From Pseudomonas massiliensis (GTDB lineage: Bacteria > Pseudomonadota > Gammaproteobacteria > Pseudomonadales > Pseudomonadaceae): a DNA stretch of 64,000 bases. The position numbers and the translations under genes are program-made. Shown here in pieces: positions 48,072 to 55,850 of the stretch. The stretch is taken from assembly GCF_000826105.1 (NCBI RefSeq), contig NZ_CCYK01000003.1:1-64000 (forward strand), in the 5' to 3' direction. Position 1 is the stretch's first letter. The number at the start of each line of letters is the position of its first letter. Below the pieces are notes generated by a model, which worked only from the letters and a program-made list of their open reading frames with translations, did not search any database and was not told where the DNA came from.

Positions 48072-48240
48072 TCCAAGCCGCCCTTGGTATCTCTTTTCCT
48101 CGGCCATGGCATGAACGCCGTCCAGATACCATTCACCCTCCCAGCGCAATTCCACCCCGCCAGGCCAGTCCAACCTTAAGCGAGGTACCCTTCGCCAGCG
48201 CCAAAGGCCCCCGTCAGGCCCTGAAACCGGAGACCCAGCC

Positions 48241-49497
48241 ATGGCCGCACAGCCTGATAAACAACCCAGCCACGCCCACCAGCAGCCCTATGACCTGCTC
48301 GAAAGCCCCAAGGGCAGCCCCATCAAGATGTGGAATCGCGGCGTCCCCGTGGAGCCCGCCGCCCGCCAGCAATTGCTCAACACCGCCCAGATGCCGTTCA
48401 TCTTCAAGCACCTGGCGGTGATGCCAGACGTGCACCTGGGCAAGGGCTCCACCATCGGCAGCGTAATCCCTACGAAGGGCGCCATCATCCCCGCCGCCGT
48501 GGGCGTGGACCTGGGTTGCGGCATGTCCGCCGTGCGCACTTCACTGCGCGCGCCAGACCTGCCCGACAACCTCGCTCCGCTTCGACACGCCATCGAAAAA
48601 GCCGTACCCCACGGCCGCACCGCCAAGGGCGGTCGCGATACCGGCGCCTGGGTCACCCCGCCCAGCCAGGTGGACCACGCCTGGGCCGCGCTTAAAGGCC
48701 GCTTCGACCGCATCGTGGCCAAGCACCCGGTGCTGGCGAAAACCAACAACCACAAACATCTCGGCACCCTGGGCACCGGCAACCACTTCGTGGAGGTATG
48801 CCTGGATGAAACCGATCACGTCTGGTTCATGCTCCACACCGGCTCTCGCGGCGTCGGCAACGCCATCGGCACCTACTTCATCGCCAAGGCCCGCGAAGAA
48901 ATGCGCGCCCACATCGCCAACCTTCCGGACAAGGACCTGGCCTACCTCAAGGAAGGCACCCGCAGCTTCGACGACTACGTGGAAGCCGTGGAATGGGCCC
49001 AGGACTTCGCCCGCCAGAACCGCGCCGTGATGATGCTCGCCGTGCTCGACGCCGCCCGCAAGGTTATCCACAAGCCCTTCGACGCCCACCTCGTCGCCGT
49101 GGACTGTCATCACAACTATGTGGAGCGCGGCACCTACTTCGGTGAAGACATCCTGCTCACCCGCAAAGGCGCCGTCTCCGCGCAGAAAGGCCAAATGGGC
49201 ATCATCCCCGGCTCCATGGGCGCCAAGAGCTTCATCGTCCGCGGGCTGGGCAATGAAGAAGCCTTCTGCAGCTGCTCACACGGCGCCGGACGCGTGATGA
49301 GCCGCACCCAGGCCAAGGCGATGTTCACCGTCGAGGATCAGAAACGCGCTACCGCCGGGGTGGAGTGCCGCAAGGATGCCGCGGTGATCGACGAGATCCC
49401 CATGGCGTACAAGGACATCGACAAGGTGATGGCCGCGCAGCGGGATCTGGTGGAGGTGGTGCATACCTTGCGGCAGGTGGTTTGTGTGAAGGGGTGA
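48241..49497 (+). CDS. rtcB: RtcB-family RNA ligase
   Basis: 418 aa. RtcB joins 2',3'-cyclic phosphate (or 3'-phosphate) ends to 5'-OH ends with GTP and Mn2+, repairing cleaved tRNA or rRNA. Metal and guanylate-site motifs are all present: MPDVHLGKGSTIGSVI, GVDLGCGMSAV, LGTLGTGNHFVEV, HTGSRGVG, DCHHNY, and CSHGAGR with His347 as the guanylated residue. The usual partners rtcA and rtcR (sigma-54 activator) are not adjacent; a WYL regulator lies upstream instead. Confidence 0.94.
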   Translation: MAAQPDKQPSHAHQQPYDLLESPKGSPIKMWNRGVPVEPAARQQLLNTAQMPFIFKHLAVMPDVHLGKGSTIGSVIPTKGAIIPAAVGVDLGCGMSAVRTSLRAPDLPDNLAPLRHAIEKAVPHGRTAKGGRDTGAWVTPPSQVDHAWAALKGRFDRIVAKHPVLAKTNNHKHLGTLGTGNHFVEVCLDETDHVWFMLHTGSRGVGNAIGTYFIAKAREEMRAHIANLPDKDLAYLKEGTRSFDDYVEAVEWAQDFARQNRAVMMLAVLDAARKVIHKPFDAHLVAVDCHHNYVERGTYFGEDILLTRKGAVSAQKGQMGIIPGSMGAKSFIVRGLGNEEAFCSCSHGAGRVMSRTQAKAMFTVEDQKRATAGVECRKDAAVIDEIPMAYKDIDKVMAAQRDLVEVVHTLRQVVCVKG

Positions 49498-49518
49498 GCG
49501 TGAATCACCCATTTTGAC

Positions 49519-49845
49519 TCATTCATCCTCCGCTGCCAGCGCAGCTTCCAAGTCGACGTCGATGTTACCGACGAGCGCGTGGATGCGTGATACAAGGCTG
49601 GCGTCTATGGCCTGTAGATTCTCAGGGTGACCGGCGCTGTCCCTGGCCAGGAAGCCTAGAAGCTGGCCGATCAGCGGGTCATCCTCGGAAGCCTCGGCAC
49701 GGGTCAGTACCACTTCGCCACTGGGGCGAATTTCGTGATGGATTTTGTCCCGCTTATTGAGGCCCGAGGCGTGACGTACTGTTTCAGGGACCGCAGTTCG
49801 ATAGCGGTCGGTAAGCGTGGGCTCGACTTCAAGCGCTCGGGTCAT
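49519..49845 (-). CDS. prlF: PrlF-type antitoxin (AbrB fold), no toxin adjacent
   Basis: 108 aa. It resembles PrlF/SohA, the antitoxin of the PrlF-YhaV ribonuclease system: an N-terminal AbrB-like DNA-binding part (TLTDRYRTAVPETVRHASGL, DKIHHEIRPSGEVVLTRA) and the C-terminal region EDDPLIGQLLGFLARD and GNIDVDLEAALAAEDE. ATG 49845 has GGAG 7 bases upstream. The YhaV toxin gene normally follows; here 20 bases downstream is the end of rtcB, so the toxin is missing. It may be a solitary regulator or a remnant. Confidence 0.8.
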   Translation of the reverse strand: MTRALEVEPTLTDRYRTAVPETVRHASGLNKRDKIHHEIRPSGEVVLTRAEASEDDPLIGQLLGFLARDSAGHPENLQAIDASLVSRIHALVGNIDVDLEAALAAEDE

Positions 49846-49977
49846 GATCGGCTCCAAGAGAAGGGCTTTGGAGCGAAGGTAATGCAACTGCGTTGTTCCG
49901 CCAATGCTGGCCTCAGGCTCCCCTCAAGGATACTGCTCGCTAGTTATTATGCGCGTTTGTGAGGCAAGTAGCCGGAG

Positions 49978-50060
49978 ATAGGCTGCAGGCCGATTTGTTG
50001 GGCGAATAGCCGAGCCTGCTCTGCGATGTATGCCAGGGCCATTATCACTTGGCCACTGCA
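49978..50060 (-). pseudogene. Remnant of an IS3-family transposase (integrase core)
   Basis: On the minus strand the sequence reads SDNG (50048 down), then after a one-base shift AYIAEQARLFAQQIGLQP. This matches the second catalytic-Asp region of IS3/IS150-type transposases (SDNGPAYIA..T..FA..LGL.P). The frame is shifted and the flanks do not match, so this is a short decayed fragment in the gap between prlF and the curli genes. Confidence 0.55.
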
Positions 50061-50093
50061 GAGCGTGCTGGGTAGTTGATTGCCAAATCGCTT

Positions 50094-50402
50094 TCAACGC
50101 TGCGCCTGGTCTTCACATTGTCTATCCACTGCCTTGACCAGCGCCTGCTGGTCAAACACGGAAAGGTGCACCTTACACACCGCGCCCTCGGGCAGGCTGA
50201 GGTGTACGATCGAGCCTGCGCTGCCGCTTTGGAGTTCACCTCCTTGGACGATTTCGGACGTCCCGCCCGAACTGCTTTGGCTTACCTTCAGCTGATACCG
50301 CAGTGTGAGCGGGGTGGGGTTTTCAAGGTGAGGGCGGATCACCACAATTCCACCATCGCGCTGAGTATCGATGCTTACGGCCAGCTGACTGTAATCGATC
50401 AT
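50094..50402 (-). CDS. csgH: CsgH/CsgC-like curli chaperone
   Basis: 102 aa. It resembles CsgH, the functional counterpart of CsgC, a periplasmic immunoglobulin-like protein that keeps CsgA from polymerising early: VVIRPHLENPTPLTLRYQLK followed by SSSGGTSEIVQGGEL is the typical pair of strands. No Sec signal is obvious, which is unusual if it acts in the periplasm. Starts are GTG 50411 (overlapping the csgB stop) or ATG 50402. Last gene of the curli operon. Confidence 0.65.
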   Translation of the reverse strand: MIDYSQLAVSIDTQRDGGIVVIRPHLENPTPLTLRYQLKVSQSSSGGTSEIVQGGELQSGSAGSIVHLSLPEGAVCKVHLSVFDQQALVKAVDRQCEDQAQR

Positions 50403-50407
50403 GGGGC

Positions 50408-50923
50408 TCACTGTTGGGTAACGGTTGCGGTACCACCGGTGCCGTACTGGCTTACGGTTACCTTGCCGCCGAAGCCATTCTGGGTCACGCTGGCCTGGTT
50501 ACCGGTGCCATATTGGCCGACAAAGGCCTGGTTATAGGCACCGCTTTGTACCACGCTGGCTTGGTTGCCAGTGCCGATCTGGGTGACTGCGGCCTGGTTG
50601 TAGCGGCCATTTTGGTCAAGCTGGACGTAGTTGTTGTAGCCGTATTGCGCCACCGCAGCGGCGTTGTAAGCGCCCCCCTGGTTGACCGTTGCGGTATTTC
50701 GGTCGCGCTGTTGCAGCATTTGGAGGTGCTGGTCGCGGCCGACTTGATCTACAGCGGCACTATTGTCATTGCCAATCTGAGTCAGGTCGACTCGGCTTCC
50801 GCTGGGGCGAATGCTCGAATAGCGTGCCTCCGATACCAGGTCTGCCGCCTGGCTCGCGGTGCTGGCTATCAGCAGGGCTGCAGCTAATAGGCCGCGCCAG
50901 CGGTAATGAGCGTTACGATCCAT
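50408..50923 (-). CDS. csgB: Curli minor subunit / nucleator CsgB-like
   Basis: 171 aa from MDRNAHYRW. Sec signal (LLAAALLIASTASQAAD), then curlin repeats with Q-x-G-x-x-N spacing (VDLTQIGNDNSAAVDQ, VAQYGYNNYVQLDQNG, VTQIGTGNQASVVQSG, VGQYGTGNQASVTQNG). Basic residues near the N-terminus (QQRDRN) fit a nucleator rather than the bulk subunit. The start overlaps the csgG end by 11 bases. The assignment of B versus A rests on size, order and repeat number. Confidence 0.82.
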   Translation of the reverse strand: MDRNAHYRWRGLLAAALLIASTASQAADLVSEARYSSIRPSGSRVDLTQIGNDNSAAVDQVGRDQHLQMLQQRDRNTATVNQGGAYNAAAVAQYGYNNYVQLDQNGRYNQAAVTQIGTGNQASVVQSGAYNQAFVGQYGTGNQASVTQNGFGGKVTVSQYGTGGTATVTQQ

Positions 50924-51806
50924 GTACTTCACCGTTAGCAGTGTCTCGGTTTTCAGGGCCCGTGGGAGATAGCGTGGTTTGCTCGTCATAGGCTTGTAGG
51001 TAGCGCTGCAACAATGGCTTATTCAGGTCGTCGGGGTTTTTCAAGTTCCAACTGCCATCACGTGCTCCCTGCGCGATGAGATGGATCAGACCATTTTCGA
51101 TGGCTTCACGCACACATTGCTGCACCGGTTCGTTCTGCGAGAATCCGGTTTCGACTTCCAACAAGTGTTGGTAGCTCACATATTTGAACACGCCAAAGTC
51201 CACTTGGATCGAGAAGATCGTCTTGGTGGTGGTAACGCTCTGGATGATGTCGCCCGTGCGAATGTCGACCGCACGCAGGTTCACGGTGACCTGGTCTTGG
51301 CGGTAAGTGTCGGAAGGTCCGATACCTAAATAGCGCACCCCGGCACCGCCGGTGCGCACATTGCTTTCGTAGGCGATGATCGCGCCTTCGATGATCAAGT
51401 TGGCCGGACGCAGGGCAGGTAGCTGCACCTGGGCTTTGTCCTGCGGGATTTCCAGGGCGCGGATGATCTTGCGCTCGGTGAGAAGGTCTTGGAGATTTTC
51501 GCGCTCGACAGGTTTGAACCAGCGAGAATCCCGCAGCGCGGTGATCAGCAGCGAAGCTGCGCCCTGGGTCACCGAGGTTGAGAATGAGCTATCCGGCGAA
51601 GGTTTGTATTGGCCGGTCTGGTCTCGCAACCCATAAACAGCCACGGAGATTGGACCTGCCGGAGGGGGCAGCCGAACCAGATCCCGCGTGCTGTGAGTAG
51701 GAGGCGAAATACTTGCAGCAGAAATAGTGCCCGCAGGGCGCGAAGTGGCACAGCCACTCATGACTAACGCGGCGATTATCATCAATGAAAGCGAGCGGGC
51801 GCGCAT
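50913..51806 (-). CDS. csgG: Curli secretion channel lipoprotein CsgG
   Basis: 297 aa. Outer-membrane lipoprotein that forms the nonameric channel for curli subunits. Signal peptide with lipobox VMSGC (Cys19), then the CsgG domain: ISVAVYGLRDQTGQYKPS, SSFSTSVTQGAASLLITALR, WFKPVERENLQDLLTERKII, LIIEGAIIAYESN, and the transmembrane hairpin region YRQDQVTVNLRAVDIRTGDI. GGAG lies 8 bases before the ATG, directly after the intra-operon terminator. Confidence 0.95.
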   Translation of the reverse strand: MRARSLSLMIIAALVMSGCATSRPAGTISAASISPPTHSTRDLVRLPPPAGPISVAVYGLRDQTGQYKPSPDSSFSTSVTQGAASLLITALRDSRWFKPVERENLQDLLTERKIIRALEIPQDKAQVQLPALRPANLIIEGAIIAYESNVRTGGAGVRYLGIGPSDTYRQDQVTVNLRAVDIRTGDIIQSVTTTKTIFSIQVDFGVFKYVSYQHLLEVETGFSQNEPVQQCVREAIENGLIHLIAQGARDGSWNLKNPDDLNKPLLQRYLQAYDEQTTLSPTGPENRDTANGEVHGS

Positions 51807-51818
51807 GGTGTTACTCCG

Positions 51819-51848
51819 TAAAAAAACCGCCGGGGTGGAGACCGGCGG
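51819..51848 (-). terminator. Rho-independent terminator inside the curli operon, after csgA
   Basis: Read on the minus strand: CCGCCGG (51848-51842), an 8-base loop, CCGGCGG (51833-51827), then seven T residues. It lies between the csgA stop and the csgG ribosome site; the T-run ends a few bases before the csgG GGAG. This should make csgA transcripts far more abundant than those of csgG-csgB-csgH. Confidence 0.85.
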
Positions 51849-51880
51849 AGTTACTGCATGGTGACTGCTAAAGCGAGGTA

Positions 51881-53026
51881 TTAACGCTGAGTCACTACAG
51901 CGCTGTTGCTGGCGCCGCCGGACTGGCTGATGGTGGCTGTCTGGAAGTTGCCGCTTTGGGTCAGGCTGACCACGTTGGCAGTGCCGCTCGCCGCGATACC
52001 GCTCTGGTTGATAGTGGCGGTGTTGTTGAAGCCGGTTTGCAGCAGGGTTTCTTCGTTATAGGCGCCCGACTGGTTGACGTAGGCGGAGTTATCACTGCCC
52101 CAGCTCTGGGTAACCAAAGCCGTTTCATTGAGGCCGCGCTGGTTCACAGCAACCAGGCCGTTATCAGCGCCTTCTTGCTTGACCGTGGCGTTATGGTTGT
52201 GGCCTGCCTGGTCAGCAGTGGCGCGGTTGCCGGTACCGGCCTGGGTGATGGTTGCGTTCATGTTATTACCCGAACGCTGATAGGCACGAGCGTCGCCCAA
52301 CGAACCGGTCTGGGTGATAGTAACGCCACCAAAGTTGGCGTTGGACTGCTCTACCAGGCCTACGTTGTTGTTGCCGGACTGGTTCACGCTGGCGTTCTTG
52401 AAGTCGGTATCGTACTGGGTGATATAACCCTTGTTGTTGAAGCCGCCCTGGGTCACTTTCACCGATTCACCCATGTAGCTGTCGGTCTGGTTGATTCCGG
52501 CGTAGTTGCTGGTGCCTTTCTGGTCGATTGTGGCCGCACCGGCAATGGTCTTGTTTTGCGAGATGTAGGCTTTGTGGCTATTGCCGCCCTGATCGATCTG
52601 CGCTTTAGCGTTGCCACTTCCAGCCACTTGTGTAATGCCGGCGTCGTTGCCATGGCCACCATTGACAGCCTGGTTGATAGTGGCAGTAACTTTGGCCACG
52701 GTAGTGCCTTCCTGGCGGATATTGGCGTTGTTTTGCGTGCCGCCTTGGGTCAGCTTGGCGACCTGGTCCACGTCCTTGGCCAGCGGAGTACCCGAAACCT
52801 GAGTGACGGCGGCGGTGTTCGACGCGCCTACCTGCTTCACAACCGAGTCATTCCGCGTGCCGGTCTGGTTGATGCTGACCTTCGAGCCGGCCGCAAAAGC
52901 CTGGTCGACGTTCAGAACGTTCTTGTCACCGTTCTGAGAGGTATTTACGGTGCTGTTGTCTGCGAAGGCAGTGCCTGACAAAGCCGCCAGTACGGCAACA
53001 GCGATCAACGATTTACGTGCGAACAT
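51881..53026 (-). CDS. csgA: Curli major subunit CsgA-like, extra-long
   Basis: 381 aa, against about 150 aa for E. coli CsgA. Sec signal (SLIAVAVLAALSGTAFAD), then an unbroken series of about 30 short strands ending in Q-x-G or similar (VSINQTGTRNDSVVKQVG, VTQGGFNNKGYITQYD, ATINQSGIAASGTANVV), i.e. about 15 curlin repeats, ending SNSAVVTQR. It should form the amyloid fibre of the biofilm matrix. Start 53026 has AAGGA 8 bases upstream; a longer frame to 53098 lacks a signal-like start. Not linked to a csgD gene here. Confidence 0.9.
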   Translation of the reverse strand: MFARKSLIAVAVLAALSGTAFADNSTVNTSQNGDKNVLNVDQAFAAGSKVSINQTGTRNDSVVKQVGASNTAAVTQVSGTPLAKDVDQVAKLTQGGTQNNANIRQEGTTVAKVTATINQAVNGGHGNDAGITQVAGSGNAKAQIDQGGNSHKAYISQNKTIAGAATIDQKGTSNYAGINQTDSYMGESVKVTQGGFNNKGYITQYDTDFKNASVNQSGNNNVGLVEQSNANFGGVTITQTGSLGDARAYQRSGNNMNATITQAGTGNRATADQAGHNHNATVKQEGADNGLVAVNQRGLNETALVTQSWGSDNSAYVNQSGAYNEETLLQTGFNNTATINQSGIAASGTANVVSLTQSGNFQTATISQSGGASNSAVVTQR

Positions 53027-53156
53027 GGAGATATTCCTTTCCCGGTTTAGTTTGTCTGGTGTGTGTTTGCGCAGGCAAAAGCGCCCGCACGTTTGCACTT
53101 CAAGCGTGGAACGAACTTTCTGTGGCGAGTTGCTGAGGATGCTTTTGGAAGCGAAA

Positions 53157-53585
53157 TTATTGGTTGATCTGGAACGACGTGGTCTGCCCGGTTGTTTTGT
53201 CCGTAGTGGTGATTTGCAGCAGGCCAGCTGAAAGATTGGTGATTGTTATAGTGAAGTCGGTAGTTTCTACCGTGCCCGGGGTCAGTTTCCCATCGGTGCC
53301 AACAATGCTCGAAGTTACGGCCGATGAAACCCGACTTAGAATGGCGCTCTGCAACATGCTGTTGAACTGCGTCAAGGCACTGTTCGTTGAGCTGGAAGCG
53401 GTACTCGACGAATGATCGGTGAAGTGGTTCTGAGCATTCGCTTGGTTCAATAATACCGGGCCGTTGAGCGGGTTGCCGCCGAAGGACGGGTTCACGGGGG
53501 TGTACACCAGCTCGCTGGCTTGTAAGCCCGGCAATACAAATGGCAGCAGGGCAAGGCCCACGAAAACGGTCGATAAGCACTTCAT
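53157..53585 (-). CDS. csgF: Curli assembly factor CsgF
   Basis: 142 aa. Sec signal, mature N-terminus ELVYTPVNPSFGGNPLNGPV (the region that enters the CsgG channel and anchors the nucleator), Ser/Thr-rich linker, and C-terminal beta region (TDFTITITNLSAGLLQITTT). ATG 53585 has AAGGGA 7 bases upstream; an in-frame ATG at 53600 overlaps the csgE stop. Confidence 0.95.
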   Translation of the reverse strand: MKCLSTVFVGLALLPFVLPGLQASELVYTPVNPSFGGNPLNGPVLLNQANAQNHFTDHSSSTASSSTNSALTQFNSMLQSAILSRVSSAVTSSIVGTDGKLTPGTVETTDFTITITNLSAGLLQITTTDKTTGQTTSFQINQ

Positions 53586-53596
53586 GTAGAGTCCCT

Positions 53597-54040
53597 TCAT
53601 AGCTCGTCGCGGCCCACATCCGGGTCGCCGAAAAATTGCGTCAACTGGTAGTCGAGGATGCCCTGGAACACCCGGGCGGCAGCATCTGCCGCAATGGCCG
53701 GGATCTGGCTTCGGTTCGTCGGAAGGAGCATCTGCATCATCCGGCGGTTGCCGTAGGTAATGTAGATCTGACTTCCCAAGCGCGCCGTAGGGCGCTCAGT
53801 GATCGATACACTGAAGCGGCCAGCCTCGTCTTTTTCATTCCATGCCAAAGCAAAACTGTCGTAGAAGGCGCGTCCATTCATTGTCACAGTCTGCCCCACC
53901 ACTAGCCCGCCCACATCATCGCGGCTCAGAGCGCGGTGCTGTGTCAGAGCTTGTGTGGTGCTTACGCTTTCATCCGCAAAGGCCACTGAGCCGATGCATA
54001 GTGCGAGCGCAACCAGGCTGATCAAGGCAGAGCACTTCAT
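53597..54040 (-). CDS. csgE: Curli secretion specificity factor CsgE
   Basis: 147 aa, periplasmic cap of the CsgG channel that selects curli subunits. Sec signal (ALISLVALALCIGSVAFAD), then GLVVGQTVTMNGRAFYDSFALAW, SVSITERPTARLGSQIYITY and FQGILDYQLTQFF, the typical CsgE pattern. First gene of the operon csgE-F-A-G-B-H. Confidence 0.94.
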   Translation of the reverse strand: MKCSALISLVALALCIGSVAFADESVSTTQALTQHRALSRDDVGGLVVGQTVTMNGRAFYDSFALAWNEKDEAGRFSVSITERPTARLGSQIYITYGNRRMMQMLLPTNRSQIPAIAADAAARVFQGILDYQLTQFFGDPDVGRDEL

Positions 54041-54049
54041 TGGTTTTGT

Positions 54050-54092
54050 AAGGCACTGGATAAGATATGCGGCATTTAACTACAAGTGCCTT
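54050..54092. promoter_or_regulatory. Inverted repeat in the csgE leader
   Basis: AAGGCACT (54050-54057) and AGTGCCTT (54085-54092) form a perfect 8-bp dyad with 27 bases between, 10-52 bases before the csgE start. It could be an operator or an mRNA leader hairpin. A second small palindrome TTGGCGCCA lies farther upstream near 54140. Confidence 0.5.
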
Positions 54093-54288
54093 CACTATGC
54101 CACTATCCTTTAATCATTTTTTTGACTTAGCCATAAAGTTGGCGCCATATTTATGTCTTAAAACTTAGTAACTGGTTGGCGACTTTGCGGACCTAAGTTG
54201 ATCACGTGCAAGTTCATTGACTCGCACATGCAGCGCCAGGCGCGCAACGTTCGCAAATCGGCGCTTACGGCAAGGTGTCACTCAAGAA

Positions 54289-54396
54289 GAAGGTGGGCTT
54301 GGTGCAGCGGTTACGGCGCGGCCACATGTGTCGGCGTCAGGAAAGAACGAATATCTGCGCGGCGCGCTTGATGATGCACTCTTTCAGCTAGACCTG
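54289..54396. repeat. 107-bp duplicated segment, copy 1 (degraded)
   Basis: Similar to 56653-56758 (from GAAGGTGGGCTT to CAGCTAGACCTG), with several substitutions and small indels. On the minus strand it is a decayed version of the frame seen in copy 2. Confidence 0.85.
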
Positions 54397-54407
54397 AACT
54401 CGGCCAC

Positions 54408-54707
54408 CAACCCGTCCGGGCCCAGGAACCCCTTATCGACGCTCAGGCGGCTGAGGGTCAGCTCCGCCAAGGGGCCGAGGATGCTCATGCTCAACCGCGC
54501 AAGTCGCCGCCAATCAGGGTGAACCCCGGGCGGGTTGGCCAGGCCGTCACCGCGAGCAGGTTGTTGGTGACCACATGTAGGTTCTGTCGGGAGGAAAGAT
54601 GCAAGGCCAGCGCTGCGCAGGTGGTGCCCCCATTGAGCATCAGGGTGTCACCGTCCTCCACGTGCCGGGCCGCCGCCCGGGTGATGGCGTCTTTATGCTC
54701 GCGCTAA
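54408..54707 (-). pseudogene. Decayed DeoR-family regulator
   Basis: On the minus strand: AITRAAARHVEDGDTLMLNG, GTTCAALALHL, LHVVTNNLLAV and FTLIGGDLRG, then a stop, and after a frame change GPLAELTLSRLSVDKGFLG. This is the ligand-sensing domain of DeoR/GlpR-type repressors, broken by a frameshift and lacking the N-terminal HTH and the C-terminus. Confidence 0.8.
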
Positions 54708-54762
54708 GTGAAGGTCTTTAACTCGAGCGCGGCGGGTTCGGGGCCATGCTGTGCTTACTTGG

Positions 54763-54828
54763 TCCCGACTTGATCCCGACTTAGCCCCGACTTAGCCCCG
54801 ACTTAGCCCCGACTTAGTCCCTGCTTGG
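54763..54828. repeat. Six tandem copies of an 11-bp unit
   Basis: Unit NCCCGACTTAG, six copies at 54763, 54774, 54785, 54796, 54807 and 54818, the last with changes. On the minus strand three units make 33 bases and read GTKSGLSRG, a stop, then VGAKSGSSRDQV. Similar SRDQVGTKSG repeats occur in some large Pseudomonas proteins with an AlbA/ATP-binding domain, so this may be a remnant of such a gene. Confidence 0.8.
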
Positions 54829-54928
54829 GACTGAAAAAGTCACGCCCGGTATGCCGATGACCAAACCGTGATAGAGCTGGATGTGCGCTGCATAGGCGAT
54901 GAGCTTGGGGCCTGGCTATAATCTCCTG

Positions 54929-55732
54929 TCAAAGAGACTGCATCACTCGACACTTCGGGAACGCGGAACAACCCCAGAATTGCTGGCCCGCTTTCGCGCC
55001 GGACTTAGCCGTGCGGACGACCAAGGCGCTGCCACACTTGGGGCACAACCGCTTGGCGGTGGGGTCCGCCCGTTGCTGAAGCCGCTGTACATGCTCCCGA
55101 TGGGTTGCCCGTGTCGGCGCGTGGCGCCCGGTTTGCAGGGCACTCAACATGGCACACACTTCGGCCTCGCTGAAGACAGGTTGCCGGAAGGACTCGATAT
55201 AGCGAACGAAGCCGCCGCCCTGGGTGACATTGGCTGGCATCTCGGTTTTGAAGGTGCTGCTGCCAACGAAGGCAATCACCGAATGCACATGCTCGGGACT
55301 GATCCCCAGCGCGGCCTCCAGTGCCTTGAGGTGCTTGTAGTTCTGCCGTAAAGGATTCTGGAATTTGAAGCTGCGCTTGTAGAGCTTCTGGGTCCACTGT
55401 GCCTGGCCCTCGCTGCCGAAGATCCAACCACTCATGTTCTTAGTTTCCAGTACGAAAATGCCGTACGGGGACAGGAATACGTGATCGATTTGCGTGGTGC
55501 CGTCTGGGGTATCCAAGGTGAGGTTGTGCAGGCGACGGTAGGTTTTCTGGTCGAGGTGTAAGTAGGCCGCGAAGCGCGCCAAGAGCTCGCCGAGGTGACC
55601 CTTGGCCCAGCGGGACTTCAGCAGCGCAATCAGGGGAAGAGCGGAAAGAGGCCAAAGTAACAGCGGGCTCAGGTGAGGCAGCATTGATAGAACGCCATCG
55701 AGCGACCTATAAGGCAATATCCAGTGGCTCAT
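54929..55732 (-). CDS. NERD-domain protein with C-terminal topoisomerase-type zinc finger
   Basis: 267 aa. N-terminal membrane segment (LLLWPLSALPLIALL), NERD domain (about 40-160; TQIDHVFLSPYGIFVLETKN with the nuclease-like D..ExK, then WIFGSEGQAQWTQ), and a C4 zinc finger at the end (CPKCGSALVVRT, GCSAFPKCR). NERD domains are predicted nucleases related to Holliday-junction resolvases. ATG 55732 has AGGTAAG just upstream; the longer frame to 55873 lacks support. It sits beside defence-type genes and element remnants. Confidence 0.88.
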   Translation of the reverse strand: MSHWILPYRSLDGVLSMLPHLSPLLLWPLSALPLIALLKSRWAKGHLGELLARFAAYLHLDQKTYRRLHNLTLDTPDGTTQIDHVFLSPYGIFVLETKNMSGWIFGSEGQAQWTQKLYKRSFKFQNPLRQNYKHLKALEAALGISPEHVHSVIAFVGSSTFKTEMPANVTQGGGFVRYIESFRQPVFSEAEVCAMLSALQTGRHAPTRATHREHVQRLQQRADPTAKRLCPKCGSALVVRTAKSGAKAGQQFWGCSAFPKCRVMQSL

Positions 55733-55850
55733 CTTACCTGTTTTGTCCGTGATGGCTCTATAGCAACGCGTTGTTCGCTGGGCGCTGCAGGGGAATATGC
55801 CGAACCGCGACGCACATCGAGCGAGTGCGCCGCGATCCGTGGCAGCCGCC

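Noticed and set aside
51956..52978. 340-codon plus-strand open frame
   Set aside because: Antisense to the repetitive csgA gene; the regular pattern comes from the curlin repeats.
52960..53160. Terminator between csgF and csgA
   Set aside because: GC-rich pieces (GCGCAGGC, GCGCCCGC) do not form a convincing stem with a U-run, so I did not list it.
54763..54828. Possible CRISPR array
   Set aside because: Units are 11 bp with no spacers; this is a simple tandem repeat. I saw no CRISPR array or cas gene elsewhere in the window.
54899..55351. 150-codon plus-strand open frame
   Set aside because: Antisense to the NERD gene, which has the NERD motif and a zinc finger in its frame.
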